Positions 1-8,676 of a DNA stretch of 64,000 bases are shown one piece after another. Made by a program: the position numbers and the translations under genes. The notes under the pieces are model-generated. The model worked only from the letters and a program-made list of their open reading frames with translations, was not told the origin of the DNA and did not search any database. The stretch is from Gimesia sp. (lineage in GTDB: Bacteria; Planctomycetota; Planctomycetia; Planctomycetales; Planctomycetaceae), in contig PAJV01000052.1 of assembly GCA_002706765.1 (NCBI GenBank), positions 1-64,000 of the forward strand, in the 5' to 3' direction. Position 1 is the first letter of the stretch, and every line of letters begins with the position of its first letter.

Positions 1-318
1 ATAAATACATATCCAGTTTGCCATGGCGGGCAGCCTGGGATTAGTGATCAGGGGCTCGATATGATAACTGTCGACAGGAGGAGCTGGAGGAGATTGCAGG
101 GCGGATTCTTCAGCTCCGGTTTCGAACTCATCCCAGTTAGATAACGGCTTCCACTCTTTCTCAGCTGATGAGTAGGCATAATCCGCCAAGCTGATTCGGT
201 TCGACTGCAAGTCATCAGCGATTTCCTGGTGAGACAGAGGACCTTCTGCCTCACCATTCTTCGCCAGCCACCACTGGCTCTGGGGACTTTCAATTGTTTT
301 GTTACTTTCTTCGTGCAT
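1..318 (-). CDS. GYF_2 (DUF4339) domain protein, N-terminal part
   Basis: The first 106 residues of a minus-strand gene that runs off the left edge of the window. The ATG is at 318, with a weak purine-rich stretch (AGAGAAG) upstream. Residues 15-62 look like a GYF_2 domain: W16-W17 begin the segment, followed by G26-P27-L28 and W56/W62, matching the family pattern in which a tryptophan-rich start leads to a G-P-hydrophobic turn. After that the chain is acidic and then proline-rich (about 64-82). GYF_2 domains are common at the N-termini of planctomycete membrane proteins and are thought to bind peptides; the rest of this protein is not visible. Family call from motif only; role unknown. Confidence 0.6.
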   Translation of the reverse strand, partial: MHEESNKTIESPQSQWWLAKNGEAEGPLSHQEIADDLQSNRISLADYAYSSAEKEWKPLSNWDEFETGAEESALQSPPAPPVDSYHIEPLITNPRLPAMANWICIY

Positions 319-569
319 GAAATATACCGATCTTCTCTTTAGGGCTTGAAATTGATTATGTGAGTCACAGAAGATTGTCGTCTCGACTTAGAGGGGTACT
401 GCTGACAGTCAGTTTCTACGTCCCCCAGTCCGTATTGATTTAAGCTTTCAACATGTCTGAGTGCCTGTTCCCTAAGGTTTAAACAGGTACTGCTTGGACA
501 TATTTACAGAAATAATATGATACTTATAGTCCGTGGTTATATCGTCGCTGTCAAGTGTTAAATACTTGC

Positions 570-791
570 ATGGCAAAACGAGCAGACATATTGGTGAGAT
601 TTGGACAGCAGGTCCGCAAGCTGCGAAAAGCGCAAGGTTACTCTCAGGAGAATTTTGCTTACGCGTGTGAGCTGGACCGGACCTACGTCGGCGGGATCGA
701 GCGAGGTGAGAGGAATCTGTCTCTGCGGAATATCGAACGGATCGCTGAGACGCTCGATATCAGCCTGGCAGAACTGATGGACGGGGTTTGA
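570..791 (+). CDS. XRE-family helix-turn-helix regulator
   Basis: A 73-residue protein that is almost entirely one Cro/C1-type helix-turn-helix domain. The recognition region holds QENFA, then a [11 protein letters not shown] segment typical of XRE proteins, and it ends just after the last helix (LAELMDGV). An in-frame GTG at 555 would add five residues; the ATG at 570 is preferred because homologous short regulators begin near the first helix. Its size resembles controller (C) proteins of restriction-modification systems, and a restriction operon starts 660 bases downstream. Whether it regulates that operon or belongs to the mobile element generally is inference. Confidence 0.85.
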   Translation: MAKRADILVRFGQQVRKLRKAQGYSQENFAYACELDRTYVGGIERGERNLSLRNIERIAETLDISLAELMDGV

Positions 792-797
792 GGGAAC

Positions 798-1112
798 TCA
801 GACTGCTGGAGTATTAACCAGGACGACTCCCAGTTGGTCTGAGTTGTCAGTCATTGCCTGGTTAGCTGCATCTGGAGTGCTAAACAGACGGGGATTCTTA
901 ACGCAGGCTGCATCATGCTGACACACAACATATCTCAGTCGTGCCTCGTTTAACTGCTGACGCAACCGCTGAATGTCTTCCTCCCGCCAGGGCGGCTTGA
1001 TCCTGGAGCCACCAGAATAGATCGCAAACAGATCTGCATCTTCGAGATCCATTTCTTCATACCAGAACTGCAGGGCAGCTCTGATCAACATGATTTCTTG
1101 TCTCTGTATCAT
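798..1112 (-). CDS. Unrecognised 104-residue protein
   Basis: No family recognised. It is probably a real gene: the start at 1112 has a clear ribosome-binding site (AAAGGAG four bases upstream) and the sequence has normal protein character. The N-terminal half is acidic and aromatic (EEMDLEDADLFAIYSGGS, about residues 19-36), followed by an arginine-rich helix. It converges on the XRE gene, ending only six bases beyond that gene's stop. No signal peptide or membrane segment is visible. Confidence 0.55.
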   Translation of the reverse strand: MIQRQEIMLIRAALQFWYEEMDLEDADLFAIYSGGSRIKPPWREEDIQRLRQQLNEARLRYVVCQHDAACVKNPRLFSTPDAANQAMTDNSDQLGVVLVNTPAV

Positions 1113-1449
1113 ATCGCTCCTTTCTTAAGAACTTGGAAAATGGACCAAGTAAGACCTACAGTTTGGTAACAAATAGACGCCCTGAAACAGCCTTCGAGGA
1201 GACTCTTCCAGGGCGTTCAAAACTATCTGTACCGATCACTGATAGTTAAGGATATTTCCTTCATGTATTCTGACGCGGAAACTGGTGAAATTTAGATATT
1301 CATACGCAACGCGGAAATGATGCTCAGAGAACGTAGCGTCTGGTCGCGTTTAGCGTTGATTCGACATTGCGTGCTTAGGCAAGGCACTTACCCCTTAGTG
1401 GCACCATAAGTATGCTTGCATATCACAAAATAATTTGTATACTATTAAA
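1113..1449. other. Intergenic region with two inverted repeats
   Basis: A 337-base non-coding stretch between the divergent small gene and the defence operon. It holds an 8-base inverted repeat (1177-1184 with 1209-1216, loop 24) and a 7-base one (1221-1227 with 1241-1247). A 9-base ACGCGGAAA occurs twice, near 1273 and 1309. Any of these could be operator sites for the XRE protein or the CARF-type activator. I checked each GG for a GC twelve bases downstream (the -24/-12 sigma-54 pattern) on the + strand and found none. Confidence 0.4.
1416..1443 (+). promoter_or_regulatory. Candidate sigma-70 promoter placing the start site at the ATG
   Basis: TTGCAT (1416-1421), a 16-base spacer and TATACT (1438-1443). 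The -10 matches TATAAT in five of six positions; the -35 is weak. Only six bases separate the -10 from the ATG at 1450, so transcription would begin about at the start codon. There is no Shine-Dalgarno sequence, which fits a leaderless message. Confidence 0.35.
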
Positions 1450-2961
1450 ATGACTTCAAAAGCCCTCATAGCGTGGATTGGCAATACTGACCTCAGGGCG
1501 TCGCGTGGGGAATCTCGGGACGGTGCCGGGCCTATTGCGAATGCGGTTACGAAGCGTGAGTTCGACGAGCTCCACCTGCTATCGGATCACAAAGCCGCTG
1601 ATTCCAAGTCGTTTATGAAGTGGCTCAAAAAAGAGACCGGCACCCAAGCCAAAGTCTGGCCGGTGGAGCTGACCGGCCCAACCCGATTTGATGAGATCTA
1701 CGAAGGGGCAATTGGCGTCTTGAAGACGCTGGAAAAAGAAGACATCGATCGTCATCGCACGTTTCATGTCAGTCCCGGGACGCCAGCGATGGGCGCCGTG
1801 TGGGTGCTGCTCGCCAAAACACAATTCCCAGCAGAGTTGATTGAATCGTCGAAGGAAGAAGGGGTCAGGACGATCTCGATTCCGTTTGAGATCGCGGCGG
1901 ACTACATCCCAATGCGAGACATCGAAGGCGACGAGGAAATTAGGCGACTCACACAGGGACTACCGCCGGAAGCTCCAGAGTTCACGGAGATCATTCACCG
2001 CTGCCAGGTAATGAAAACAGTGATCGCACAGGCCCGGCGTGTTGCAGTCGAAGATGTGCCATTGTTAATTCAGGGCGAATCAGGGACAGGTAAAGAGCTG
2101 TTTGCACGAGCGATCCACGCGTCCAGTCTGAGAGCAGGCAAGCCGTTCGTTGAGGTAAATTGTGGTGCGATCCCAGCCGAATTAGTCGAATCCGAGTTCT
2201 TCGGCCACAAGAAAGGTGCGTTCACAGGAGCAAGTGAAAACAAAGTTGGATACCTGGAGACCGCTAACGGTGGCACGCTATTTCTTGACGAGATCGGTGA
2301 ATTACCGTTGGCAGCACAGGTAAAACTATTGCGTGCGTTGCAGGAGAAGAAGATCACGCGCGTGGGTGAAGCAAAAAGCAAGAGCGTCGACTTTCGTGTT
2401 ATTGCAGCAACCAATCGGATTTTGCTGGATGAAGTCGCAGCGGAGCGGTTTCGGGAAGATCTTTTTCACCGGCTTGCGGTCGGCGTTCTGAACCTTCCGC
2501 CGCTCCGGGAACGCCCGAATGATCTCAATCTTCTGATTGACTACTTTCTAGATCGAATCAATGTTGACCGTACCGCCAGTCCCGGCTGGGAACACAAGAA
2601 ACTTTCTGCGGGTGCAAGAAATCTTCTGAACCAACATCCGTGGCCGGGCAACATTCGAGAATTATCTAATACGCTTTGCCGAGCCGCTATTTGGTCTGGT
2701 GGAATGAATATCGGAACCGAGCAAATTCGCAATTCGTTGTTCCCCGTCAAGCGTGCTTTGCCGGGATATGACTCGATCCTCAACCGCAGTCTGGGTAACG
2801 ACTTGGATCTGACTGAACTGATCGGCGAAGTGGCTCGCCACTACCTGTCTCGAGCATATGACGAGGCGGACAAAAACAAGTCAGCGGCATGCAAGCTTGT
2901 GGGGCTTCCGAACTATCAGACGTTCACAAACTGGATGAAGAAATATGGAGTGAAATCGTAA
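1450..2961 (+). CDS. Sigma-54-dependent activator with CARF-like N-terminal sensor (RtcR-like)
   Basis: Numbered from an upstream in-frame TTG at 1435; the ATG at 1450 (residue 6) is preferred. Residues about 8-160 are a Rossmann-like sensor with a HVSPGTPAMGAVW segment (111-123), which resembles the S/T-x-G-T-P loop of CARF domains and RtcR. Residues about 185-420 are a sigma-54-interacting AAA+ domain: Walker A GESGTGKE (214-221), GAFTGA loop (261-266) that contacts sigma-54, and Walker B TLFLDEIGE (281-289). The C-terminus carries a short Fis-like DNA-binding helix pair. In RtcR the sensor binds RNA ends; in CRISPR proteins CARF binds cyclic oligoadenylates. The ligand here is unknown. It is the first gene of the defence operon and its stop overlaps the next start, so it probably controls the system or itself. 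Confidence 0.85.
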   Translation: MTSKALIAWIGNTDLRASRGESRDGAGPIANAVTKREFDELHLLSDHKAADSKSFMKWLKKETGTQAKVWPVELTGPTRFDEIYEGAIGVLKTLEKEDIDRHRTFHVSPGTPAMGAVWVLLAKTQFPAELIESSKEEGVRTISIPFEIAADYIPMRDIEGDEEIRRLTQGLPPEAPEFTEIIHRCQVMKTVIAQARRVAVEDVPLLIQGESGTGKELFARAIHASSLRAGKPFVEVNCGAIPAELVESEFFGHKKGAFTGASENKVGYLETANGGTLFLDEIGELPLAAQVKLLRALQEKKITRVGEAKSKSVDFRVIAATNRILLDEVAAERFREDLFHRLAVGVLNLPPLRERPNDLNLLIDYFLDRINVDRTASPGWEHKKLSAGARNLLNQHPWPGNIRELSNTLCRAAIWSGGMNIGTEQIRNSLFPVKRALPGYDSILNRSLGNDLDLTELIGEVARHYLSRAYDEADKNKSAACKLVGLPNYQTFTNWMKKYGVKS

Positions 2962-4730
2962 TGGCACGCTCGTTGCTTTTAGGGGATTTGTCGAAAACGA
3001 ATTTCCAAACCAGAAGTAACAACGCCAAGGACAACGTCATGCAAGAAGTCACACTCAACAACTCGAACGGAAGCAACGGCCCTCACTTCAAGGTCGAAGG
3101 TGATTCATCGCACCTGCATAGCCGCATGACGCTTGAATTGATCGTCACTGACCCGGATGTCTGTTCCGAGCTGCGTGTCCATGAAACGGATGACGAACGG
3201 AACCGATACGCGTTGGCCGCCCTGCGAATCGGAATTCACGCTATGCGTCAAGCAGCCGGCGTCATTGATGCGACCTCTGTGCGAGACGAAGTATCGCAGA
3301 TGTTGAGTTCGCTTCGTGAGGTATTGGCGGAGCACTCTGTTCAATGCACAGGCGGCATTTCTAACTCGCTAAAGGGATACTTCGATCCCGAGTCTGGCCA
3401 GCTGACGCAGCGGTTGGATCGTCTCGTGAAACGTGACGGCGAATTGGATGAACTTCTCAATCGCCACCTCGGCGAAGATTCGTCAACAGTCGCTCAGACA
3501 CTCGCAGCGCATGTCGGAGACCAAAGTCCATTGTTCAAGATGCTGTCTCCCGAACAGGCCAATGGCTTGCTCGCTTCGTTGAAAGAGGTGATCGGGCTGG
3601 CCCTTCAGTCGCAGCGTGACCAAATCGTGAAGAACTTCTCGTTGGACGACAAAACGTCCGCATTGTCACGTCTCCTCTCCGAGGTCACCGACGCCAATGG
3701 AAAGCTGCGGAAAGGTCTGGCTGACGACGTCGCCGAGGTCCGCAACGAATTCTCGCTGGATAACGAGGAAGGTGCGCTCACACGTCTTGTCAATCGGGTC
3801 GAGAAAGCCCAGGAACAAATCTCGGATCAGTTCTCGCAGGATAATGAAGACTCTGCAATGTCGCGGATGGCGAAGCTGCTTGAAACCGTCAATGGCACTG
3901 TCAAAGGCAGCCTCACACTTGACGATGAGGCTTCGCCTCTCTCATTACTGCGACGCCAGTTGCTGGATGTGATCGGCCAGATCGAGAAGTCAAACACTGA
4001 ATTCCACACCGAGATTCGTGAAACCGTCGCGACGCTGAAGGCTCGTAAGCTAGAGAAGGCTCGTGGCACACGTCACGGAGACGATTTCCAGGATGCAGTC
4101 GGAGAATATGTCGAAGCAGATGCTCGGAATCGAGGCGACGTTTGCGAACGCACCACCAATACGGTCGGACGCATTCCGCGTAGCAAGACGGGTGATTTCG
4201 TGCTGACGATGGGACCAGAATCGGTCACAGCCGGCGGTGCTATTGCCATCGAGGCCAAGCAGGAACAGGGATACGACCTCAAGTCGGTCCTGGAAGAGAT
4301 CGGCAAGGCTCGCACAAACCGTGATGCCGAGGTGGGAATCTTCGTGCTCTCGAAGCTCGTTGCACCAGAGGAAATGGAGCCACTGACCCGATACGGAAAC
4401 GACATCGTAGTTGTGTGGGATGCGGAAGACTGCATGACCGATGTTGTGCTCGCTTCAGCATTGTCGTTGGCTCGTGCTCTGGTGGCTCGTCGCGGCGTTG
4501 TTGACAAGGAACGCGCCGCCGATCTGACCGAGTTGGACAAGGCCATGCAACGGATCGCCAAGGACGCCTCCGGGCTGGCCGAGATCATCACGTGGTCAGG
4601 AACGATCACCAATAACGGAACGAAGATTCGCGACAAGGCAGAGCGATTGAAACAGGACTTGGAAAATCAGGTCGAGCGACTGGACGAACATCTCGGGCGT
4701 CTTCGTACTGAACCAACGATGAGCGCCTAA
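2961..4730 (+). CDS. Repeat/coiled-coil protein with C-terminal PD-(D/E)XK-like nuclease domain
   Basis: 589 residues from the ATG at 2961, which overlaps the upstream stop (TAATG) and has GGAG ten bases before it; an earlier start at 2889 would lie inside the activator gene. The middle holds four spaced repeats with the core F-S-L-D-D/N and then S/G-A-L-S/T-R-L (about 226, 264, 291 and 318), embedded in long helices likely to form a coiled coil. Residues about 370-460 look like a restriction-type nuclease: E382, D412 (TGDFVL) and E431-A-K433 fit the E...D...ExK pattern, also similar to RmuC/Mrr-like folds. A final helical tail follows. No named family recognised. The position between the regulator and hsdR suggests a dedicated component of the system. 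The nuclease call is motif-based inference. Confidence 0.65.
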   Translation: MARSLLLGDLSKTNFQTRSNNAKDNVMQEVTLNNSNGSNGPHFKVEGDSSHLHSRMTLELIVTDPDVCSELRVHETDDERNRYALAALRIGIHAMRQAAGVIDATSVRDEVSQMLSSLREVLAEHSVQCTGGISNSLKGYFDPESGQLTQRLDRLVKRDGELDELLNRHLGEDSSTVAQTLAAHVGDQSPLFKMLSPEQANGLLASLKEVIGLALQSQRDQIVKNFSLDDKTSALSRLLSEVTDANGKLRKGLADDVAEVRNEFSLDNEEGALTRLVNRVEKAQEQISDQFSQDNEDSAMSRMAKLLETVNGTVKGSLTLDDEASPLSLLRRQLLDVIGQIEKSNTEFHTEIRETVATLKARKLEKARGTRHGDDFQDAVGEYVEADARNRGDVCERTTNTVGRIPRSKTGDFVLTMGPESVTAGGAIAIEAKQEQGYDLKSVLEEIGKARTNRDAEVGIFVLSKLVAPEEMEPLTRYGNDIVVVWDAEDCMTDVVLASALSLARALVARRGVVDKERAADLTELDKAMQRIAKDASGLAEIITWSGTITNNGTKIRDKAERLKQDLENQVERLDEHLGRLRTEPTMSA

Positions 4731-4745
4731 ACGGGAACGCAAAGT

Positions 4746-7130
4746 ATGCCATTGAACGAAAAAGAAACCTGCAAGCAACTGATCGAACCCAAGCTCGAAC
4801 TATTGGGCTGGGACGTCGAGGGGCAGCTGCGCATTGGTCCCGGTCGCGTGAACTTCAGCGGCGACAGTGCGGACTCGATGTATGATCCCACTCAGGCGAT
4901 CATTGCAGATTATCTTTTGCGTTACCGTGGCGTCCCCTTGGCGATTCTGGAGGCCAAAGCAGAGTCGGAAGATTCCGAAGATGCGATGCAGCAAGGGTCG
5001 CGGTATGCTGACCGGCTGATGATTCGATATTCCATCGCGACCAACGGGCACGATTGGATTCTGACCGACAACGAAACCGGCAAATACGAATCGCTTCCTG
5101 GTCCGCCATCGCCTCAGGACATCGTCGACCGCATGGGGGTGACGATCGACTGGGATCGCTGGGAGGGAGCGTTCGCTGCTAACTTCCATGTCGATCAGGT
5201 GACTCGGAAAAAGACTCGCCCCTATCAGGAAATGGCGATCGCCCAGAGTCTCTGGGAGTTCGCGCAAGGCCGCGACCGTGTTTTGCTGTTGATGGCCACC
5301 GGGACCGGCAAGACGTTCACTGTCTTTCAGCTCATTTGGAAGCTGATGAATGGCGGGGCACTCAATCGGCAACATGTCCTGTTTTTGACGGACCGCAACA
5401 GCCTGAAAGATCAAGCATACCGTGCCTTCAACGCGTTCGATGCCAACGAGCGTGTCACCATCGACAAAGCGACCGTTGCTGATGGCAAGCACCAAGTCGG
5501 CAAGTTGTTCTTCGCCAACTACCAGAACCTCGATGAAGACCTGGACGGAAAGAAGGTTTATCAACATTACGATCCCGACTTTTTTGATCTTGTCATCATC
5601 GACGAGTGTCACCGCAGCGGGTTCGGCGACTGGTTCGGAGTGCTGGAGCACTTTGGCACAGCATTGCAGCTCGGTCTGACCGCCACGCCGCGTGACTTGG
5701 AGGAATCCAAGCGACCGCTCACGCCCGAGGAGCAGCGCCGCGACACGTATCACTACTTCGGCGAGCCGATCTTCACGTACAGCTTGAAGCGGGCGATCGA
5801 CGACGGGTATCTCGTGCCGTACCTGCTCGAAGAACGCGTTACCAACATCGACGAAGATGGCTACACAGCCGAAGATGGCAAGCGGTACGACACGAAGAAC
5901 TTTGAGCGTGACATCGTGATCCCCAATCGCACCAAGGCCATCGCCGCCGACTTGTGGGAAGTCTTCGGCAAGTACGATCTGCGTGACGAGAAAACCATCG
6001 TCTTCTGTGTGAACGACACACACGCGTCATTGATGGCAGCGGAACTGCGTCGGCTTTCCGGCGACACCAACTACGCCGCTCGCATCACGCGATCAGAACG
6101 CAACAGCCATCAGCTGGAACGAAACTTTGCCGTTGTCGGCAGCGGGAAACCCCGCGTTGCCTGCACGGTCGATCTGTTGACCACCGGCTTTGACGCCCCG
6201 GACGTCAAGAACGTCGTCTTCGTGCGTCCGCTCAAAAGTGCCATCCTATACAAGCAGATGAAGGGGCGCGGTACGCGGCTCTGCGAAGACGTCAACAAGC
6301 GATACTTCACGATCTTCGACTACTCTGGGGCCAGCGCTCTGGAAGATGCCGAGTTCGATGGCCACCCCGCGAACAAGCAGAAAGGGACGCTCTCCAAGTC
6401 CAAGCCGTCAAAGAAAAAAGGCAAAGGCGACGACGAGCCGGAAACACCGAAGCCGGTTGCCGAGAACGTGCATGTCGTCATGTCGACGACCAACCGCAGC
6501 ATCTCGTTTGGCGACGGACAGTGGATGCCGTTCGAGGAATACGCCGAGAAGTCGAAGGAATTCATCCAGACGGTCTCCAGCAAAGACATCGGTCAACTGC
6601 TGTCCATCTGGATCGACAAGAAAAGCCGCAAGGAACTTCGCGAGGAACTCGGGGATCAGGACATTTATACGTCAGCGTTCCGCCATTATCTGGAGCTGCC
6701 AGACACCGACGATGTCGACATCTTGGCCAAGATCGGCTTCGACCTGTTTCAGGTTCCCACACGCAACGATCGGGTGGGCCGTTTTTGGGACGAGGAGAAT
6801 CCGTGGTACGAATCACAGTTTGGTATGACGCTGCCTCGTGAGCCCGGCGGCATTCAAAGTGGTAGCGGAAATTTCAGCATGGCCGCTGAGGAGAAAGGGG
6901 CTTATGGGGCCGGCGACACTTGGAAGATCGACTTCTGGCGGACGGCCCTCGACCACTATTCGCTGTTTGGTATCGACGATCTGGAGCAGGCGCGGACCTA
7001 CGCTGCTCCCCAGTTTGTCGACCAGTTCGGCAGCTTTCAGTCACTGACCAGCCGCTACGGCGGAGCACAACTTTTGAAATCAGATTTGGAGGAGGTCAAG
7101 GAGCACTTGTACGTTCCCATGGCCAATTAG
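4746..7130 (+). CDS. hsdR: Type I restriction enzyme, HsdR subunit (DEAD/DEAH translocase-nuclease)
   Basis: The motor and nuclease subunit of a type I restriction enzyme: it pumps DNA past the bound complex using ATP and cuts it. Residues 1-130 are the HSDR_N nuclease, with D55 and E69-A-K71 as the PD-(D/E)XK core. The helicase core follows: Walker A MATGTGKT (183-190), DEAH-type box IIDECH (284-289), motif III LTATP (311-315), and a second RecA domain ending in KGRGTRL. A lysine-rich linker near 560 precedes the C-terminal domain that contacts the methylase. At 794 residues it resembles the shorter EcoEI-like HsdR. It starts 15 bases after the nuclease gene and ends one base before hsdM. 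Confidence 0.95.
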   Translation: MPLNEKETCKQLIEPKLELLGWDVEGQLRIGPGRVNFSGDSADSMYDPTQAIIADYLLRYRGVPLAILEAKAESEDSEDAMQQGSRYADRLMIRYSIATNGHDWILTDNETGKYESLPGPPSPQDIVDRMGVTIDWDRWEGAFAANFHVDQVTRKKTRPYQEMAIAQSLWEFAQGRDRVLLLMATGTGKTFTVFQLIWKLMNGGALNRQHVLFLTDRNSLKDQAYRAFNAFDANERVTIDKATVADGKHQVGKLFFANYQNLDEDLDGKKVYQHYDPDFFDLVIIDECHRSGFGDWFGVLEHFGTALQLGLTATPRDLEESKRPLTPEEQRRDTYHYFGEPIFTYSLKRAIDDGYLVPYLLEERVTNIDEDGYTAEDGKRYDTKNFERDIVIPNRTKAIAADLWEVFGKYDLRDEKTIVFCVNDTHASLMAAELRRLSGDTNYAARITRSERNSHQLERNFAVVGSGKPRVACTVDLLTTGFDAPDVKNVVFVRPLKSAILYKQMKGRGTRLCEDVNKRYFTIFDYSGASALEDAEFDGHPANKQKGTLSKSKPSKKKGKGDDEPETPKPVAENVHVVMSTTNRSISFGDGQWMPFEEYAEKSKEFIQTVSSKDIGQLLSIWIDKKSRKELREELGDQDIYTSAFRHYLELPDTDDVDILAKIGFDLFQVPTRNDRVGRFWDEENPWYESQFGMTLPREPGGIQSGSGNFSMAAEEKGAYGAGDTWKIDFWRTALDHYSLFGIDDLEQARTYAAPQFVDQFGSFQSLTSRYGGAQLLKSDLEEVKEHLYVPMAN

Positions 7131-7131
7131 A

Positions 7132-8676
7132 ATGACATCAATGAGTAAATCAAAAACCAATAACGGCAACGGCACTGTCGACAGTCGTCGGCAGGAGGTT
7201 CAGCGAATCGTCAAGAATGCTTGCGATCAGCTGAACTCCGAAGGTGTCGATGCCCGTAACTACGTTGAGCAGCTGGCCTGGCTGTTTTTCCTCAAGGCAT
7301 TCGACGAGGCCGAAACCCGGCGTGAAGAAGAAGCCGCATTCGATGACGCTGGCTATGAACGTCGCCTGTCCGGCAATTTCGCCTGGTCGTCATGGGCGTC
7401 CAAGACGGACCATCCCGATGAGATGCTGGAGTTTGTCGACGGCAAGCTGTGGATCAAACTGACCAGTCCCGATCCCAAAAAGGGTTTGGGTGACGATCCG
7501 CTGGCCGAACGGTTCCGCCGAGTCTTTGACAACGTCCGCAACTACTGCCGTCGCGGTGCGTCCTTCGCAAGAGTTGTGGCCCAGGTCGACAAGCTGCATT
7601 TCAGCAGCGACACCGATGTGCATGTGCTGTCCGAGATTTACGAAGACCTGCTCAAACGTGTTGCGGCAGACAGCGCTGGCTATGCCGGTGAGTTTTACAC
7701 CCAGCGGCACGTCATTCGAGTGATGGTTGAAGTCGTGAAGCCGCAGATTGGCGACAAAGTTTATGATCCCTGTTTCGGCACTTGTGGCTTTCTCGGGGAA
7801 GCCGCCGATTACATGCGCGATCCGCAGCGCAATCTGAGGGCGAAGCAGCTGAGCGGTCGAGACCTGGAGAAGTTGCAGTCCAAGACTTTCTTTGGCCTGG
7901 AAATCAAACCGCTGACCTATCTGCTCGGCACGATGAACATGATCCTGCACGGGATCGAGTCGGCCAATCTAGAATTGGGAAACACACTCGAAGTTCACAG
8001 CGACAACATCTCAGAAAAGGATCGCTACAACGTCATCCTTTCCAATCCTCCCTACGGTGGAAAGATGGCGTCGGAATTGCAGACTAATTTCCGTGTGCGT
8101 TCCAGCGCCACAGAGTGCCTGTTCATGCAACACATTATGCGGAACCTAGCCAAGGGTGGTCGTGCCGCTGTGATCATTCCTGAGGGAGTCCTGTTTCGAG
8201 GAGGGAGTGACCAAAAAGTTCGCCAGGAACTGCTCGAAAACTTCAATGTCCACACGATTCTGTCGCTTCCTGCTGGCTGCTTCCTGCCTTACACCGGCGT
8301 AAAGACCAATGTTCTGTTCTTTGATCGTCCAGAAACAGAGCCCAAAGCCGGCAAGCTGGCGACGAAGAACGTTTGGTATTACGAGCTGACTAACGACGGT
8401 TTTGAACTGAAACAAACGCGTCGTCCTATTGATGGCGATCAACTACCAGACTTCCTGAAGAAGTGGAAGAAGCGGACCAAAAGCGACAACTCTTGGGTCG
8501 TGCCAATTGATGAGATCATCGAACGTGGCTACGACCTGTCGGCCAAAAACCAAAACCGTAAGAACAACATCGAGCATCGCCCCGCTCTCGAATTGGTTCA
8601 GTCGGTTCGAGCAAAGGAAGAACGGATCATGGATTTGCTGGGCGAGCTTGAGCAGGTCCTGGAGGTTGGAGAATGA
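7132..8676 (+). CDS. hsdM: Type I DNA adenine methylase subunit HsdM
   Basis: Adds a methyl group from S-adenosylmethionine to the N6 of adenine in the site chosen by HsdS, protecting host DNA. The N-terminal helical HsdM_N domain spans about 18-160. The methylase core has the SAM-binding motif DPCFGTCG (212-219) and the catalytic NPPYGG (305-310) of N6-adenine methylases. Its length of 514 residues is normal. An alternative ATG lies at 7141. The gene overlaps hsdS by four bases (ATGA). Both catalytic motifs are intact, so it should be active. Confidence 0.96.
   Translation: MTSMSKSKTNNGNGTVDSRRQEVQRIVKNACDQLNSEGVDARNYVEQLAWLFFLKAFDEAETRREEEAAFDDAGYERRLSGNFAWSSWASKTDHPDEMLEFVDGKLWIKLTSPDPKKGLGDDPLAERFRRVFDNVRNYCRRGASFARVVAQVDKLHFSSDTDVHVLSEIYEDLLKRVAADSAGYAGEFYTQRHVIRVMVEVVKPQIGDKVYDPCFGTCGFLGEAADYMRDPQRNLRAKQLSGRDLEKLQSKTFFGLEIKPLTYLLGTMNMILHGIESANLELGNTLEVHSDNISEKDRYNVILSNPPYGGKMASELQTNFRVRSSATECLFMQHIMRNLAKGGRAAVIIPEGVLFRGGSDQKVRQELLENFNVHTILSLPAGCFLPYTGVKTNVLFFDRPETEPKAGKLATKNVWYYELTNDGFELKQTRRPIDGDQLPDFLKKWKKRTKSDNSWVVPIDEIIERGYDLSAKNQNRKNNIEHRPALELVQSVRAKEERIMDLLGELEQVLEVGE

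Noticed and set aside
1400..1420. TGGCAC followed by TTGCA, resembling a sigma-54 promoter before the CARF-type activator
   Set aside because: The GG (1400-1401) and GC (1418-1419) are 18 bases apart; a -24/-12 promoter needs 12.
2889..2960. Start of the coiled-coil nuclease gene 24 codons earlier
   Set aside because: It would lie inside the activator gene; TAATG coupling and GGAG favour 2961.
4800..6023. Long minus-strand open frame of 407 codons opposite hsdR
   Set aside because: It lies wholly inside hsdR, which has all expected motifs; the reverse frame shows no family features.
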